Source: an uncultured Alphaproteobacteria bacterium
Lineage (GTDB): Bacteria; Pseudomonadota; Alphaproteobacteria; HIMB59; GCA-002718135
Assembly: GCA_902569865.1 (NCBI GenBank)
Contig: CACFVT010000005.1
Span: 1 to 49,292 of the forward strand
Reading direction: 5' to 3'
Length of the DNA stretch: 49,292 bases
This document shows, piece by piece, positions 15,909 through 23,763 of this stretch; position 1 is the stretch's first letter; each line of letters opens with the position of its first letter. Position numbers and translations under genes: made by a program. Under the pieces are notes generated by a model. That model had not been told where the DNA came from, did not search any database, and saw only the letters and a list, made by a program, of their open reading frames with translations.

Positions 15909-17195
15909 ATGACTATTTCATATATCAAAAAAGCAGATAAAACAGCCTCTTCAGATGAAGCAGAAACTCGTAAAAGAGTTCAAGATGTATTAAATGAAAT
16001 TGAATCAAGAAGAGATGAGGGTATAAAAGATATATCTCGTAAATTTGATAATTATGAAGGTGATGTAATTGTTTCTGAAGAAAAAATTGAAGAAGTTATT
16101 AAGTCTCTCGATCAAAAGGTAAAAGATGATGTTCAATTTTCTTATGACAGAGTAAGAAGTTTTGCTGAGCATCAATTAAAACACCTGAATAATGATTTTG
16201 AAGTCGAATTATCACCAGGATTGTTTGCAGGCCAAAAACTGATTCCTGTTAATAGTGTTGGTTGTTATGTTCCTGGTGGTCGTTATAATAATATTGCATC
16301 AGCAGTAATGAGTATTACAACAGCAAAAGTTGCTGGTGTAAAAAATGTTATTGCGGCAAGTCCTCCGAAAGATGAAAATGGGGCTAACCCAATAATTATT
16401 TACACGGCAAATTTATGTGGTGCTGATGTTATTATGAATATTGGCGGTATTGGAGCAATAGGTGCTTTTGCTTATGGCTGTTTTGGTAATCCTGAAGTTG
16501 ATATGATTGTTGGCCCAGGCAATCAGTATGTTGCTGAAGCAAAAAGAATTTTATACGGGAAAGTAGGAATTGATTTATTTGCAGGACCAACTGAGATAGG
16601 AATTATAGCTGATCACACAGCAGATAAAGAAATGATTGCTGTTGATTTAGTAGGACAAGCAGAGCATGGACCGAACTCCCCTGCTTGGCTATATTCCACT
16701 GATCAAAAATTATGTGACTATGTTATTCAAAGAGTACCTGAATTAATTGCTGCACTTCCTGAAACGTCAAGAAATAATGCTGGAGCAGCATGGCGAGATT
16801 ACGGAGAAGTTATTCTATGTGATACGAATGAAGAGTTATGTGAGATTAGTGATCAATATGCACCTGAACATTTAGAAGTACAAGCAGAAAATTTGAATTG
16901 GTGGCTTGAAAAATTAAAAAACTATGGATCTTTATTTTTAGGTGAAGAGACAACTGTTGCTTACGGAGATAAATGCTCAGGTACTAATCATATTCTTCCA
17001 ACAAAAGGGGCAGCAAAATATACGGGCGGTTTATTTGTTGGTAAGTTTATTAAAACAGTTACTTTCCAGCGTATGTCAAAAGAATCAAATAAAGAAGTTG
17101 GTGCAGCAGCTGCTAGAATTTCTCGGTTAGAAGGAATGGAAGCACACGCTAGAACAGGAGATGCTCGTTTACGAAAATACGGATTTCAAAACTAA
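15909..17195 (+). CDS. HisD-superfamily dehydrogenase, HpsN (sulfopropanediol 3-dehydrogenase)-like
   Basis: NAD-dependent four-electron dehydrogenase of 428 residues. Catalytic and zinc residues of the HisD fold are present: Q250 and H253 (GQAEHGPNSP), E320 and H321 (YAPEHLEV), D354 (YGDKCSGTNH) and H413 (MEAHARTGD). No other his genes are near, so histidine synthesis is unlikely. The segments YGSLFLGEETTVAYGDK and YTGGLFVGKF resemble, from memory, the Roseobacter DHPS dehydrogenase HpsN, which makes sulfolactate from DHPS. Sulfopyruvate decarboxylase, sulfolactate dehydrogenase and sulfolyase genes are absent, so the DHPS role is a hypothesis; another 1,2-diol or hydroxy substrate fits too. 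RBS is AGAGAAAAAA. Confidence 0.78.
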   Translation: MTISYIKKADKTASSDEAETRKRVQDVLNEIESRRDEGIKDISRKFDNYEGDVIVSEEKIEEVIKSLDQKVKDDVQFSYDRVRSFAEHQLKHLNNDFEVELSPGLFAGQKLIPVNSVGCYVPGGRYNNIASAVMSITTAKVAGVKNVIAASPPKDENGANPIIIYTANLCGADVIMNIGGIGAIGAFAYGCFGNPEVDMIVGPGNQYVAEAKRILYGKVGIDLFAGPTEIGIIADHTADKEMIAVDLVGQAEHGPNSPAWLYSTDQKLCDYVIQRVPELIAALPETSRNNAGAAWRDYGEVILCDTNEELCEISDQYAPEHLEVQAENLNWWLEKLKNYGSLFLGEETTVAYGDKCSGTNHILPTKGAAKYTGGLFVGKFIKTVTFQRMSKESNKEVGAAAARISRLEGMEAHARTGDARLRKYGFQN

Positions 17196-17196
17196 A

Positions 17197-17598
17197 TTAT
17201 TTATCTTCTAGCTCACCTTTCTTGCGCATTTCTTTTCTAATATTCGTTGCAGAAATTTTATGTATTTCTGTTCCTAAGTCATGTTCAGTAAATGTGTACC
17301 CTACGCCCCTACCATAGGATATATCAGTAATGTTAGGCACCTTAATCACTACATACTCTCTACCTTCTTTATATCCATGAGTTTTCAGGCCTTCCATTAT
17401 ATTTTTTTTTACTTCTTCAAATTGGAATGGATTATCTGATTGGCCATCTACACCAGCATCTACTCCACCTACATCACGGTACATAATGCAAACCTGTCCA
17501 GTTTTTTGCAATGCTCTTTTAAATAATTCTGTATGACCATCATGCCAAGGCTGCCAACGTCCAAGCATCTCTACAGTAGGTTTTTTCCAATCAAACAT
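17197..17598 (-). CDS. Small nucleotidyltransferase, HxGH superfamily (NadM/cytidylyltransferase-like)
   Basis: 133 residues. The phosphate-binding signature GRWQPWHDGHTELFKRAL (residues 12-29, HDGH core) and the C-terminal ISATNIRKEMR, equivalent to the ISSTxxR motif, define this adenylyl/cytidylyl-transferase superfamily. ATP sulfurylase belongs to the same superfamily, but the usual Sat motifs are not all here. The start overlaps the P-loop gene's end by 8 bases, so the two are translated together. Being divergent from aprM-aprB-aprA suggests sulfur nucleotide chemistry, but NAD synthesis or another nucleotidyl transfer remains open. A single small domain without the C-terminal region of typical NadM. 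Confidence 0.65.
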   Translation of the reverse strand: MFDWKKPTVEMLGRWQPWHDGHTELFKRALQKTGQVCIMYRDVGGVDAGVDGQSDNPFQFEEVKKNIMEGLKTHGYKEGREYVVIKVPNITDISYGRGVGYTFTEHDLGTEIHKISATNIRKEMRKKGELEDK

Positions 17599-18085
17599 TT
17601 TTAATTTTCTTAGCTAACAATTTTATTTCATCATCAGTTAAAAAACTCGTTATGTGCTGGTTAATATTGCTTGGCTCTTCAAACATTTTCGTTGTATCAT
17701 CAAATTTCTTACTAGTCGAAAGAGATTGTGCATCAAATGGAAGATTGTTAATTTCATTAAGTTGATTTAATTTTTCAGTTACTACTCGTCCTTCCTTAAT
17801 AGTATCCATCCAAATAACATAATCAGCATCAAATGCTTTTCTTGCTTTCTCTGTAGGTGCTACAAAGTCACACACAACCCATCTGCCATTATTTTTTTCA
17901 AAATCTGCAAATGTCTTCATTCTATTAGCTTGTCTCATTCTACCTTCGATTTCAAAATCCCAATCATTGGCATATTTACGAACAAAATCAGCATTGTACC
18001 AAGCACAGTTATCCAAATGCTTTACTAGTCTTTCAGATAACCATGTTTTGCCAGACCCAGGTAAGCCACAAACCAATATTTTCAT
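17591..18085 (-). CDS. APS-kinase-like P-loop protein
   Basis: 164 residues. The Walker A motif GLPGSGKTWLSERL (residues 7-20) is at the N-terminus, followed by WYNADFVRKYANDWDF and RMRQANRMKTFADF, which resemble the region of adenylylsulfate kinases. GRWVVCDFVAPTEKARKAF parallels the VVSAFISPYR-type segment there. The classical lid motif of CysC is not clear, so it is a distant or shortened relative. It is operonic with the nucleotidyltransferase and divergent from apr. PAPS production from APS would fit, especially since cysQ (PAP phosphatase) is nearby, but a kinase for another nucleotide-linked substrate cannot be excluded. Such small pairs also occur in marine phages from memory. Confidence 0.65.
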   Translation of the reverse strand: MKILVCGLPGSGKTWLSERLVKHLDNCAWYNADFVRKYANDWDFEIEGRMRQANRMKTFADFEKNNGRWVVCDFVAPTEKARKAFDADYVIWMDTIKEGRVVTEKLNQLNEINNLPFDAQSLSTSKKFDDTTKMFEEPSNINQHITSFLTDDEIKLLAKKIKNV

Positions 18086-18217
18086 AATTATAATGTTATT
18101 AAATATTTATTTATTTAACGCAATAAATGTTTCATTTTGGTAAAAATTCTTTAAGAACCTATGGAAACATACAAAAACTATCATAAATAATGATTTAATT
18201 TTGAGGAAATATACGGA
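18086..18217. promoter_or_regulatory. Divergent promoter region, P-loop/nucleotidyltransferase operon <-> aprM
   Basis: 132 bases without a gene. TTGAGGAAAT (18200-18209), about 8 bases before the aprM ATG, is a good Shine-Dalgarno. No clear operator repeat is seen. A 19-codon ORF starting at 18128 has no RBS and is not counted. Confidence 0.5.
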
Positions 18218-19012
18218 ATGATTTCAACAAATCCCTTTGCAGAATTGTCACTAACCTTCCCGTCCTTTTTAATGCAGTTATTTGTTATATTTATGATACT
18301 TTTAGTTATTATTGGCACTGTTATGGATATAATCCATAAAAAAAATGTAAAATATTTTTTTCAAAATGCGAAAAAAGCAAAACTTCAAGCTAAAACAGAA
18401 GTTAGTGCGGGCGAAAAAACATCTATAGTTCTAAAAACAGTAGCTCATGAAATATTGACAACTTCTGAATTAGGCTCAGGAAAAAGAAGAGTGGCCCATC
18501 TATTAGGTATGTACGGAACTATTATTTTCTGGATTTCTTCCGTTATTATGATCTTTTGTTATTCTTCAACAAATATAGTTACACCTACTTACTGGCCAAT
18601 CTTATGGCACATAGGGGCTTTAATGACTTGTCTTGGTGGATACTGGTTTTGGTTTTTTCTAAGAGTAGATGTTTCTGCAGAAGCTTTCCCTTGGTACCGA
18701 ATCATTCAAGCTGACTTATTTGTATTAGCACTTATTATTACTTCAACTTTAGCTCTTGTATGGTCCTTTTTACAATTCTCAAATATTAATGTTTGGGATA
18801 CTTTATTTTTAGCTTTATTTGGAATATCTAACTTAGTTTTGTTTGGAGGAATATATTGGTCTAAATTTGCTCATATGTTTTATAAACCAGGCGCAGCAAT
18901 ACAAAAAAATTTAGCTGAGGCTGATGGTTCAAGAGATAATCTTCCGCTACCTTCAAATAAACCAAAACAATTTGGTTTAGGAATTAAAAGAGAAGCACCG
19001 AAACATTATTAA
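18218..19012 (+). CDS. aprM: Membrane subunit associated with APS reductase (AprM)
   Basis: 264 residues with about five transmembrane segments: residues 17-38, 100-120, 128-148, 163-183 and 195-210. It has two charged cytoplasmic parts (KKNVKYFFQNAKKAKLQ and the basic tail KPKQFGLGIKREAPKHY). HdrE/NarI-like membrane proteins next to aprBA are known in sulfur-oxidising and SAR11-type bacteria as AprM, the electron-linking partner of AprBA. It is first in the aprM-aprB-aprA operon, 40 bases before aprB. Electrons from sulfite oxidation would be passed to the quinone pool. Histidines for heme are not placed with confidence. Confidence 0.87.
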   Translation: MISTNPFAELSLTFPSFLMQLFVIFMILLVIIGTVMDIIHKKNVKYFFQNAKKAKLQAKTEVSAGEKTSIVLKTVAHEILTTSELGSGKRRVAHLLGMYGTIIFWISSVIMIFCYSSTNIVTPTYWPILWHIGALMTCLGGYWFWFFLRVDVSAEAFPWYRIIQADLFVLALIITSTLALVWSFLQFSNINVWDTLFLALFGISNLVLFGGIYWSKFAHMFYKPGAAIQKNLAEADGSRDNLPLPSNKPKQFGLGIKREAPKHY

Positions 19013-19052
19013 AAAATTATGAAAAAAATTAATAAAAAAAGGAAAAAATAAA

Positions 19053-19523
19053 ATGTCAACTTTTGTATATATGACTAAATGTGATGGATGTGGACACTGT
19101 GTTGATATTTGTCCTTCTGATATAATGCACATTGATAAAACGACTCGTAGAGCCGTTAATATTGAGCCCAATATGTGTTGGGAATGTTATTCATGTGTAA
19201 AAGCATGTCCCAATGAAGCAATTGATGCAAGAGGTTATGCAGACTTTGCTCCAATGGGTCATAGTGTGAGAGTTTTGCGTGAAGAAGAAAAAGGAACAAT
19301 TTCATGGAGAATAAAGTTTAGAAATGGAACAGAAAAAAATTTTGAATCTCCAATCACAACAAAACCCTGGGGAGTATATATTCCAAAACTAGCTGATAAA
19401 GAATTACCAACAAAAGAAGAGATAGATTCTGAGCTTTTATACTTAGAGCCTAATGGTCTTAATATTGATACAGGTCTTCCGAAAATAAAAAAGAGTAGCT
19501 TTAAAAAGGGTGTTTATTACTGA
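19053..19523 (+). CDS. aprB: Adenylylsulfate (APS) reductase beta subunit, ferredoxin type
   Basis: 156 residues. Two 4Fe-4S motifs are visible: CDGCGHCVDICPSD (about residues 10-23) and CWECYSCVKACPNEA (about 46-60). The segments SWRIKFRNGTEKNFESPITT and LPKIKKSSFKKGVYY are as in AprB. It transfers electrons between the FAD of AprA and AprM. The stop overlaps the aprA start by one base (TGATGG, where TGA and ATG share a base). The organism uses AprBA in the oxidative direction (sulfite + AMP to APS) by established knowledge for marine alphaproteobacteria lacking dsr. Confidence 0.96.
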   Translation: MSTFVYMTKCDGCGHCVDICPSDIMHIDKTTRRAVNIEPNMCWECYSCVKACPNEAIDARGYADFAPMGHSVRVLREEEKGTISWRIKFRNGTEKNFESPITTKPWGVYIPKLADKELPTKEEIDSELLYLEPNGLNIDTGLPKIKKSSFKKGVYY

Positions 19524-21382
19524 TGGCAAAAATTAAAACAGTTTATGAGAATTGTGATGTCCTAGTAGTAGGTGGAGGAATGGCAGGAACTGGAGCTGCT
19601 TTTGAGGCAAGACACTGGGGTAGAGATTTAAAAATTATTTGTGTAGAAAAAGCTAATATTGATAGAAGTGGTGCTGTTGCTCAAGGTTTGTATGCAATTA
19701 ATTGTTATATGGGTATGCAGTGGGATGAGAATCAACCAGAAGATCATGTCAGGTATGCCAGAAATGATTTAATGGGAATTGTACGTGAAGATCTTGGTTA
19801 CGATATGGCACGTCATGTTGATTCTACTGTTCATATGTTTGATGATTGGGGCTTACCAATGATGCGCAATGAAAAAACAGGACGCTATCTAAGAGAAGGT
19901 AAGTGGCAAATAATGATTCACGGGGAAAGTTACAAACCAATAGTAGCAGAAGCAGCAAAAAAATCAGCGGACAAAATTTACAATAGAATAATGATTACAC
20001 ATCTCCTTATGGATGAGAGTAAAGAAAATAGAGTTGGTGGTGCTGTTGGTTTTAATATGCGTACTGGGAATTACCATGTCTTTAGAGCTAAAGCAGTAAT
20101 AGTAGCTGCTGGTGGTGCATCTCATATTTTTAAACCTCGAGCTGTTGGGGAAGGAATGGGTAGAACTTGGTATGCGCCTTGGAGTAATGGATCGGCTTAT
20201 GCTTTGCCTATTGCTGTGGGAGCAAAAATGACACAAATGGAAAACAGAATTGTTCTAACGAGATTTAAAGATGGTTACGGTCCAGTTGGCGCTTATTTTC
20301 TTCATCTTAAGACTTATACTCAAAATGGTAATGGAGAAAATTATGAGAAAAAATGGTATGAAAAAACAAAAGAATTAGTTGGTGAATATATAGATCATGT
20401 TCCTGTTCCTACATGTTTACGAAATCACGCTTTTATTGAAGAGGTTAAAGCTGGTGGTGGTCCAATACACATGGTTACTAAAGAAGCTTTTCAAGATCCT
20501 CACTTAGAAACAGTTGGTTGGGAAAACTTCTTAGGTATGACCGTTGGTCAAGCAGTGGTATGGGCATCTCAAGATATTGATCCAAAATATACAAATCCTG
20601 AACTAACTACTTCTGAGCCCTATGTTATGGGGTCACACGCAACATGCTCAGGTGCATGGGTAAGTGGACCTGAAGATTTATCTCCTCCAGAGTATTTTTG
20701 GGGGTACAACAGAATGCTTACAGTTGACGGTTTGTTTGGTGCAGGTGATACTGTTGGTGGAAGTGCACATAAATTTTCTTCTGGATCATTTACCGAGGGA
20801 CGTTTAGCTGCAAAAGCTGCCGTTAAATATATCAAAGATCTTGGAGATGAAGAAATAGAAGTTAATGAAGAACAGTGTGCTAATTTTAAAGATATTATCT
20901 ATAAACCACTTGAAAATTATAAAGTTGGTAGAAATGAAATAACAAGCGGCACAGTGTCACCAAGTTATATTTTACCTATACAAGGACTTCAACGTCTTCA
21001 AAAAATAATGGATGAATATGTTGGTGGAGTTGGAGTTAATTATATGACAAATGATAATTTGCTAAAAAAAGGAATTGAGCATTTAAATATTTTACAAGAA
21101 GACCTTGAAAATATAGGAGCTGAAGACTATCATCAACTTATGCGTGCTTGGGAATTAAAGCATCGTACACTAACTTCACAATGTGTAGCAGAACATACTC
21201 TTTTCCGTGAAGAAACAAGATGGCCTGGATATTATTATCGAGGTGATCATATGAAATTGGATGATGAAAATTGGCATTGCTTAACAGTATCAAGAAGAGA
21301 TCCTAAAACAGGTAAATTTACATTGGAGAAAGCACCTCTTTATCATATCGTTGATGAAAAAGAAGAAAATGAATCTGCTTGA
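19523..21382 (+). CDS. aprA: Adenylylsulfate (APS) reductase alpha subunit, FAD-dependent
   Basis: Catalytic flavoprotein of 619 residues. The dinucleotide motif VVGGGMAGTGAAFEA (residues 15-29), the FAD-binding AKAVIVAAGGASHIFKPR, and the C-terminal-domain GDTVGGSAHKFSSGSFTEGR place it in the AprA branch of the fumarate reductase family. Also typical are HRTLTSQCVAEHTLFREETR and RWPGYYYRGDH. It oxidises sulfite plus AMP to APS with AprB here, or reduces APS in sulfate reducers; the lack of dsr in this compact alphaproteobacterium and presence of sulfonate genes favour sulfite oxidation. It is translationally coupled to aprB. The next gene's start overlaps its end by about 14 bases. Confidence 0.97.
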   Translation: MAKIKTVYENCDVLVVGGGMAGTGAAFEARHWGRDLKIICVEKANIDRSGAVAQGLYAINCYMGMQWDENQPEDHVRYARNDLMGIVREDLGYDMARHVDSTVHMFDDWGLPMMRNEKTGRYLREGKWQIMIHGESYKPIVAEAAKKSADKIYNRIMITHLLMDESKENRVGGAVGFNMRTGNYHVFRAKAVIVAAGGASHIFKPRAVGEGMGRTWYAPWSNGSAYALPIAVGAKMTQMENRIVLTRFKDGYGPVGAYFLHLKTYTQNGNGENYEKKWYEKTKELVGEYIDHVPVPTCLRNHAFIEEVKAGGGPIHMVTKEAFQDPHLETVGWENFLGMTVGQAVVWASQDIDPKYTNPELTTSEPYVMGSHATCSGAWVSGPEDLSPPEYFWGYNRMLTVDGLFGAGDTVGGSAHKFSSGSFTEGRLAAKAAVKYIKDLGDEEIEVNEEQCANFKDIIYKPLENYKVGRNEITSGTVSPSYILPIQGLQRLQKIMDEYVGGVGVNYMTNDNLLKKGIEHLNILQEDLENIGAEDYHQLMRAWELKHRTLTSQCVAEHTLFREETRWPGYYYRGDHMKLDDENWHCLTVSRRDPKTGKFTLEKAPLYHIVDEKEENESA

Positions 21383-21719
21383 AAAATCAGATAAAGAAAT
21401 TTTAGATATAGCAAATCCTTTATGGGATAATCTTGTAAATAGCTCAAATAAAAAAGATTATTTTGAATTTATAAAAGATTTTTCTGCCAAAATGCTCTTT
21501 GGTGCCAATGAAGTAGAGATTGGTAAGCAATGGGCTAATAATAAATTACTTACTAGTTTAGATGAGAATAAAATTTTTTTAGGATGTTTGCGCAGGGATG
21601 GATTTGTTACTGTTTTATTTAAACAAAAAAGTAATGAAGTTTCTGGAGATTTTTTAGGAAGACTTGTACTTGGTATTGAGGATGAACAAATTAAAATATT
21701 TGGTGCAACTATTTTTTAG
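21369..21719 (+). CDS. Small protein in apr operon (unknown)
   Basis: 116 residues if started at the ATG 21369, which is preceded by GAAAAAGAAGAAA; two ATGs at 21351 and 21354 would extend it by up to 6 residues but lie deeper within aprA. Overlap with aprA indicates co-expression. It has an alpha-plus-beta pattern (LLEKSDKEILDIANPLWD, FIKDFSAKMLF, QWANNKLLTSL, then strands GCLRRDGFVTVLFKQ, GRLVLGIEDEQIKIFGATI) reminiscent of an NTF2-like or small sensor fold. There are two cysteine-poor strands only, and no signal or membrane segment. Function unknown; an accessory role with Apr is inferred from position. It converges with cysQ, sharing 4 bases. Confidence 0.7.
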   Translation: MNLLEKSDKEILDIANPLWDNLVNSSNKKDYFEFIKDFSAKMLFGANEVEIGKQWANNKLLTSLDENKIFLGCLRRDGFVTVLFKQKSNEVSGDFLGRLVLGIEDEQIKIFGATIF

Positions 21720-22504
21720 ATATTATTGTTAGAAGCAATAAATTCTGGATTTAATAGACTCTCCTTTTCATTATATTTGATTTCTTTATTGTTCAAAGTT
21801 AATATCTTTCCACCTGCTTCATTTAAAATAATATGACCAGCAGCTATATCCCATTCAGAAGTGGGTCCGAAACGAGGATAAATATCTGCGTTTCCATCCG
21901 CAATTAAGCAAAATTTTATAGAACTGCCTGCTTGAATAATTTGAGCGTCAGGAAATTTTTCATTCACCCAAGTTGTAAAGGAATTATTAGAGTGAGAACG
22001 ACTTCCTATAACACGCACTGGGTCAGATTGCTTGAAAACAGATATTTGTGTTGCTTCATTAAGACTGTTTAGTTCTGCGCTAGTATGAAGTGTAAATGAT
22101 CCATATCCTTTTTGAGCAAAATAAATTAGTGATTTTACAGGTGCAAATATAACTCCTAAAATTGGACTATTTTTTTCAATTAAAGCAATATTAACAGTAA
22201 ATTCTCCATTGTTTTTAATAAACTCCTTAGTGCCGTCTAAAGGATCAACTAACCAGTATTTATTCCAACTCTTTCTCGTACTCCAGTCAACAAGTGATTC
22301 TTCACTTAAAATTGGAATAGTTGTATCCAAATTATGAAGTGCGGTTTTGATTATTTTATTTGAAGCTAAATCAGCTTTAGTTAAAGGTGAAGAATCACTT
22401 TTATGAGTAACTTCAATATTGTCTTTATAATATTCGAGAATTTTATTCCCTGCTCTGATAGAGATATTACAGATGTCCAGTATCAATCTTTTATTATCAA
22501 TCAT
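21716..22504 (-). CDS. cysQ: 3'(2'),5'-bisphosphate nucleotidase (PAP phosphatase)
   Basis: Inositol-monophosphatase-family enzyme of 262 residues. Metal-binding motifs EES (about 93-95), WLVDPLDGTKEF (about 104-115) and EWDIAAGHIIL (near 218) are all intact. It removes the 3'-phosphate from PAP (or PAPS), the product of sulfotransfer or PAPS reduction. With the APS-kinase-like gene 4 kb away this supports flow through PAPS in the cell, though CysQ is also common as a general PAP scavenger. The stop sits 4 bases inside the convergent apr-operon gene. Confidence 0.92.
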   Translation of the reverse strand: MIDNKRLILDICNISIRAGNKILEYYKDNIEVTHKSDSSPLTKADLASNKIIKTALHNLDTTIPILSEESLVDWSTRKSWNKYWLVDPLDGTKEFIKNNGEFTVNIALIEKNSPILGVIFAPVKSLIYFAQKGYGSFTLHTSAELNSLNEATQISVFKQSDPVRVIGSRSHSNNSFTTWVNEKFPDAQIIQAGSSIKFCLIADGNADIYPRFGPTSEWDIAAGHIILNEAGGKILTLNNKEIKYNEKESLLNPEFIASNNNI

Positions 22505-22552
22505 TTTAATTTGACTTTTATAGAACCTAAATTAGTGTTTTGATAGGTTTTT

Positions 22553-23752
22553 ATGGAAAAAGAAATTTATAAATTCATAGATAAAGAAAAGCTAAGTGTT
22601 GTTAGTGAGGATATAGAAAAAGCACATGGTCTTCCTAATGAATGTTATCTAAATGGACCTTATACTAAAATAGAACGTAAAAAAATTTTTGAAGAAAAGT
22701 GGGTTACAATAGGTGTCGCAAGCTCAGTCCCAAATACAGGGGATGTTAAGCCTTACGATCTACTTGGTATTCCCCTACTCATAGTTAGAGATAAACAAAA
22801 GAAAATTAGAGTTTTTCATAATGTTTGTAGTCATAGAGGATATAAGTTAGTTAGTAAAACTTGTGCTCTTAAAAATATATTAAGATGTCCTTATCACTCA
22901 TGGTCATATGACTTGGAGGGAAACTTAATTGCCACGCCTCATTTAGGTGGAATAAATAAACATGAACATCAGGATTTTGATAAATCCAAAAGTGGATTAA
23001 AAGAAGTGCAATCATCTGTTTGGCTTGACTTAATCATGGTAAATATTTCAGGGAATGAATTACCTTTTGAAAAATATATAGAACCGCTTGAAAATAGATG
23101 GTCTGACTTTTGGACGAAACAAGATCAAGAAATGATCTGTCATGCTCAAGATTATGGATATTTCAAATTAGAAGCAAAATGTAATTGGAAATTTGCAATA
23201 GAAAACTATTGTGAAAGTTATCACTTACCTTTCGTTCATCCTGATCTAAATGCCTATTCAAAAATTGATGATCATTATCATATACAAGGACTACCTAACC
23301 GCTTTGCTGGACAAGGCACACTTGTCTATAATCCTAGATTTGAAAATAATGAAAAATTTCCAACATTCCCTGGATGGAAAAAGGGGAAAGAAGAACATGC
23401 TGAATACGTCGCTCTATTTCCAAACGTAATGCTTGGTATTCACAAAGACCATTATTATGCTTATTGGTTAGAGCCTGTTGCACATAATTTTACTAAGGAA
23501 CATATGGAAATTTATTATGTTGGTGAAGAGGCTGCTCTTGATGATTCATATAAATCGTTAAGAAAACAAAATTTTGAACAATGGCATAGCATTCAAACTG
23601 AAGATTTAAATATTATTGAAGGTATGCAGGAAGGAAGGAATTCACCTGTTTACAATGGTGGTAATTTTTCTCCAGTTCTTGATAATCCTACTCACCATTT
23701 TAATAAGTGGGTAGCTACTGCATTAACTGATAATGATTTTTCAAAAAATTAA
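22553..23752 (+). CDS. Rieske-type oxygenase alpha subunit (quaternary-amine demethylase-like)
   Basis: 399 residues. The N-terminal Rieske 2Fe-2S site is C92/H94 (CSHRG) and C112/H115 (CPYHSW). The catalytic mononuclear-iron site begins with H224 and H229 within ENYCESYHLPFVHPDL. Relatives are glycine betaine, carnitine and stachydrine demethylases (GbcA, CntA, Stc2 groups) and other single-subunit oxygenases. It is 11 bases before a DgcA/TMADH-like flavoprotein, which supports N-demethylation in two steps. No reductase subunit (GbcB-like) is encoded in the window, so electrons must come from elsewhere. Substrate is inferred, not shown. Confidence 0.8.
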   Translation: MEKEIYKFIDKEKLSVVSEDIEKAHGLPNECYLNGPYTKIERKKIFEEKWVTIGVASSVPNTGDVKPYDLLGIPLLIVRDKQKKIRVFHNVCSHRGYKLVSKTCALKNILRCPYHSWSYDLEGNLIATPHLGGINKHEHQDFDKSKSGLKEVQSSVWLDLIMVNISGNELPFEKYIEPLENRWSDFWTKQDQEMICHAQDYGYFKLEAKCNWKFAIENYCESYHLPFVHPDLNAYSKIDDHYHIQGLPNRFAGQGTLVYNPRFENNEKFPTFPGWKKGKEEHAEYVALFPNVMLGIHKDHYYAYWLEPVAHNFTKEHMEIYYVGEEAALDDSYKSLRKQNFEQWHSIQTEDLNIIEGMQEGRNSPVYNGGNFSPVLDNPTHHFNKWVATALTDNDFSKN

Positions 23753-23763
23753 ATAATAATTAT

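Noticed and set aside
15909-17195. Histidinol dehydrogenase for histidine synthesis
   Set aside because: Fold and catalytic residues match HisD, but there are no his genes around and the gene is operonic with a SnoaL protein; a catabolic HpsN-like dehydrogenase is preferred.
18128-18187. 19-codon ORF before aprM
   Set aside because: No ribosome binding site, no conserved features; a chance ORF in an A+T-rich promoter region.
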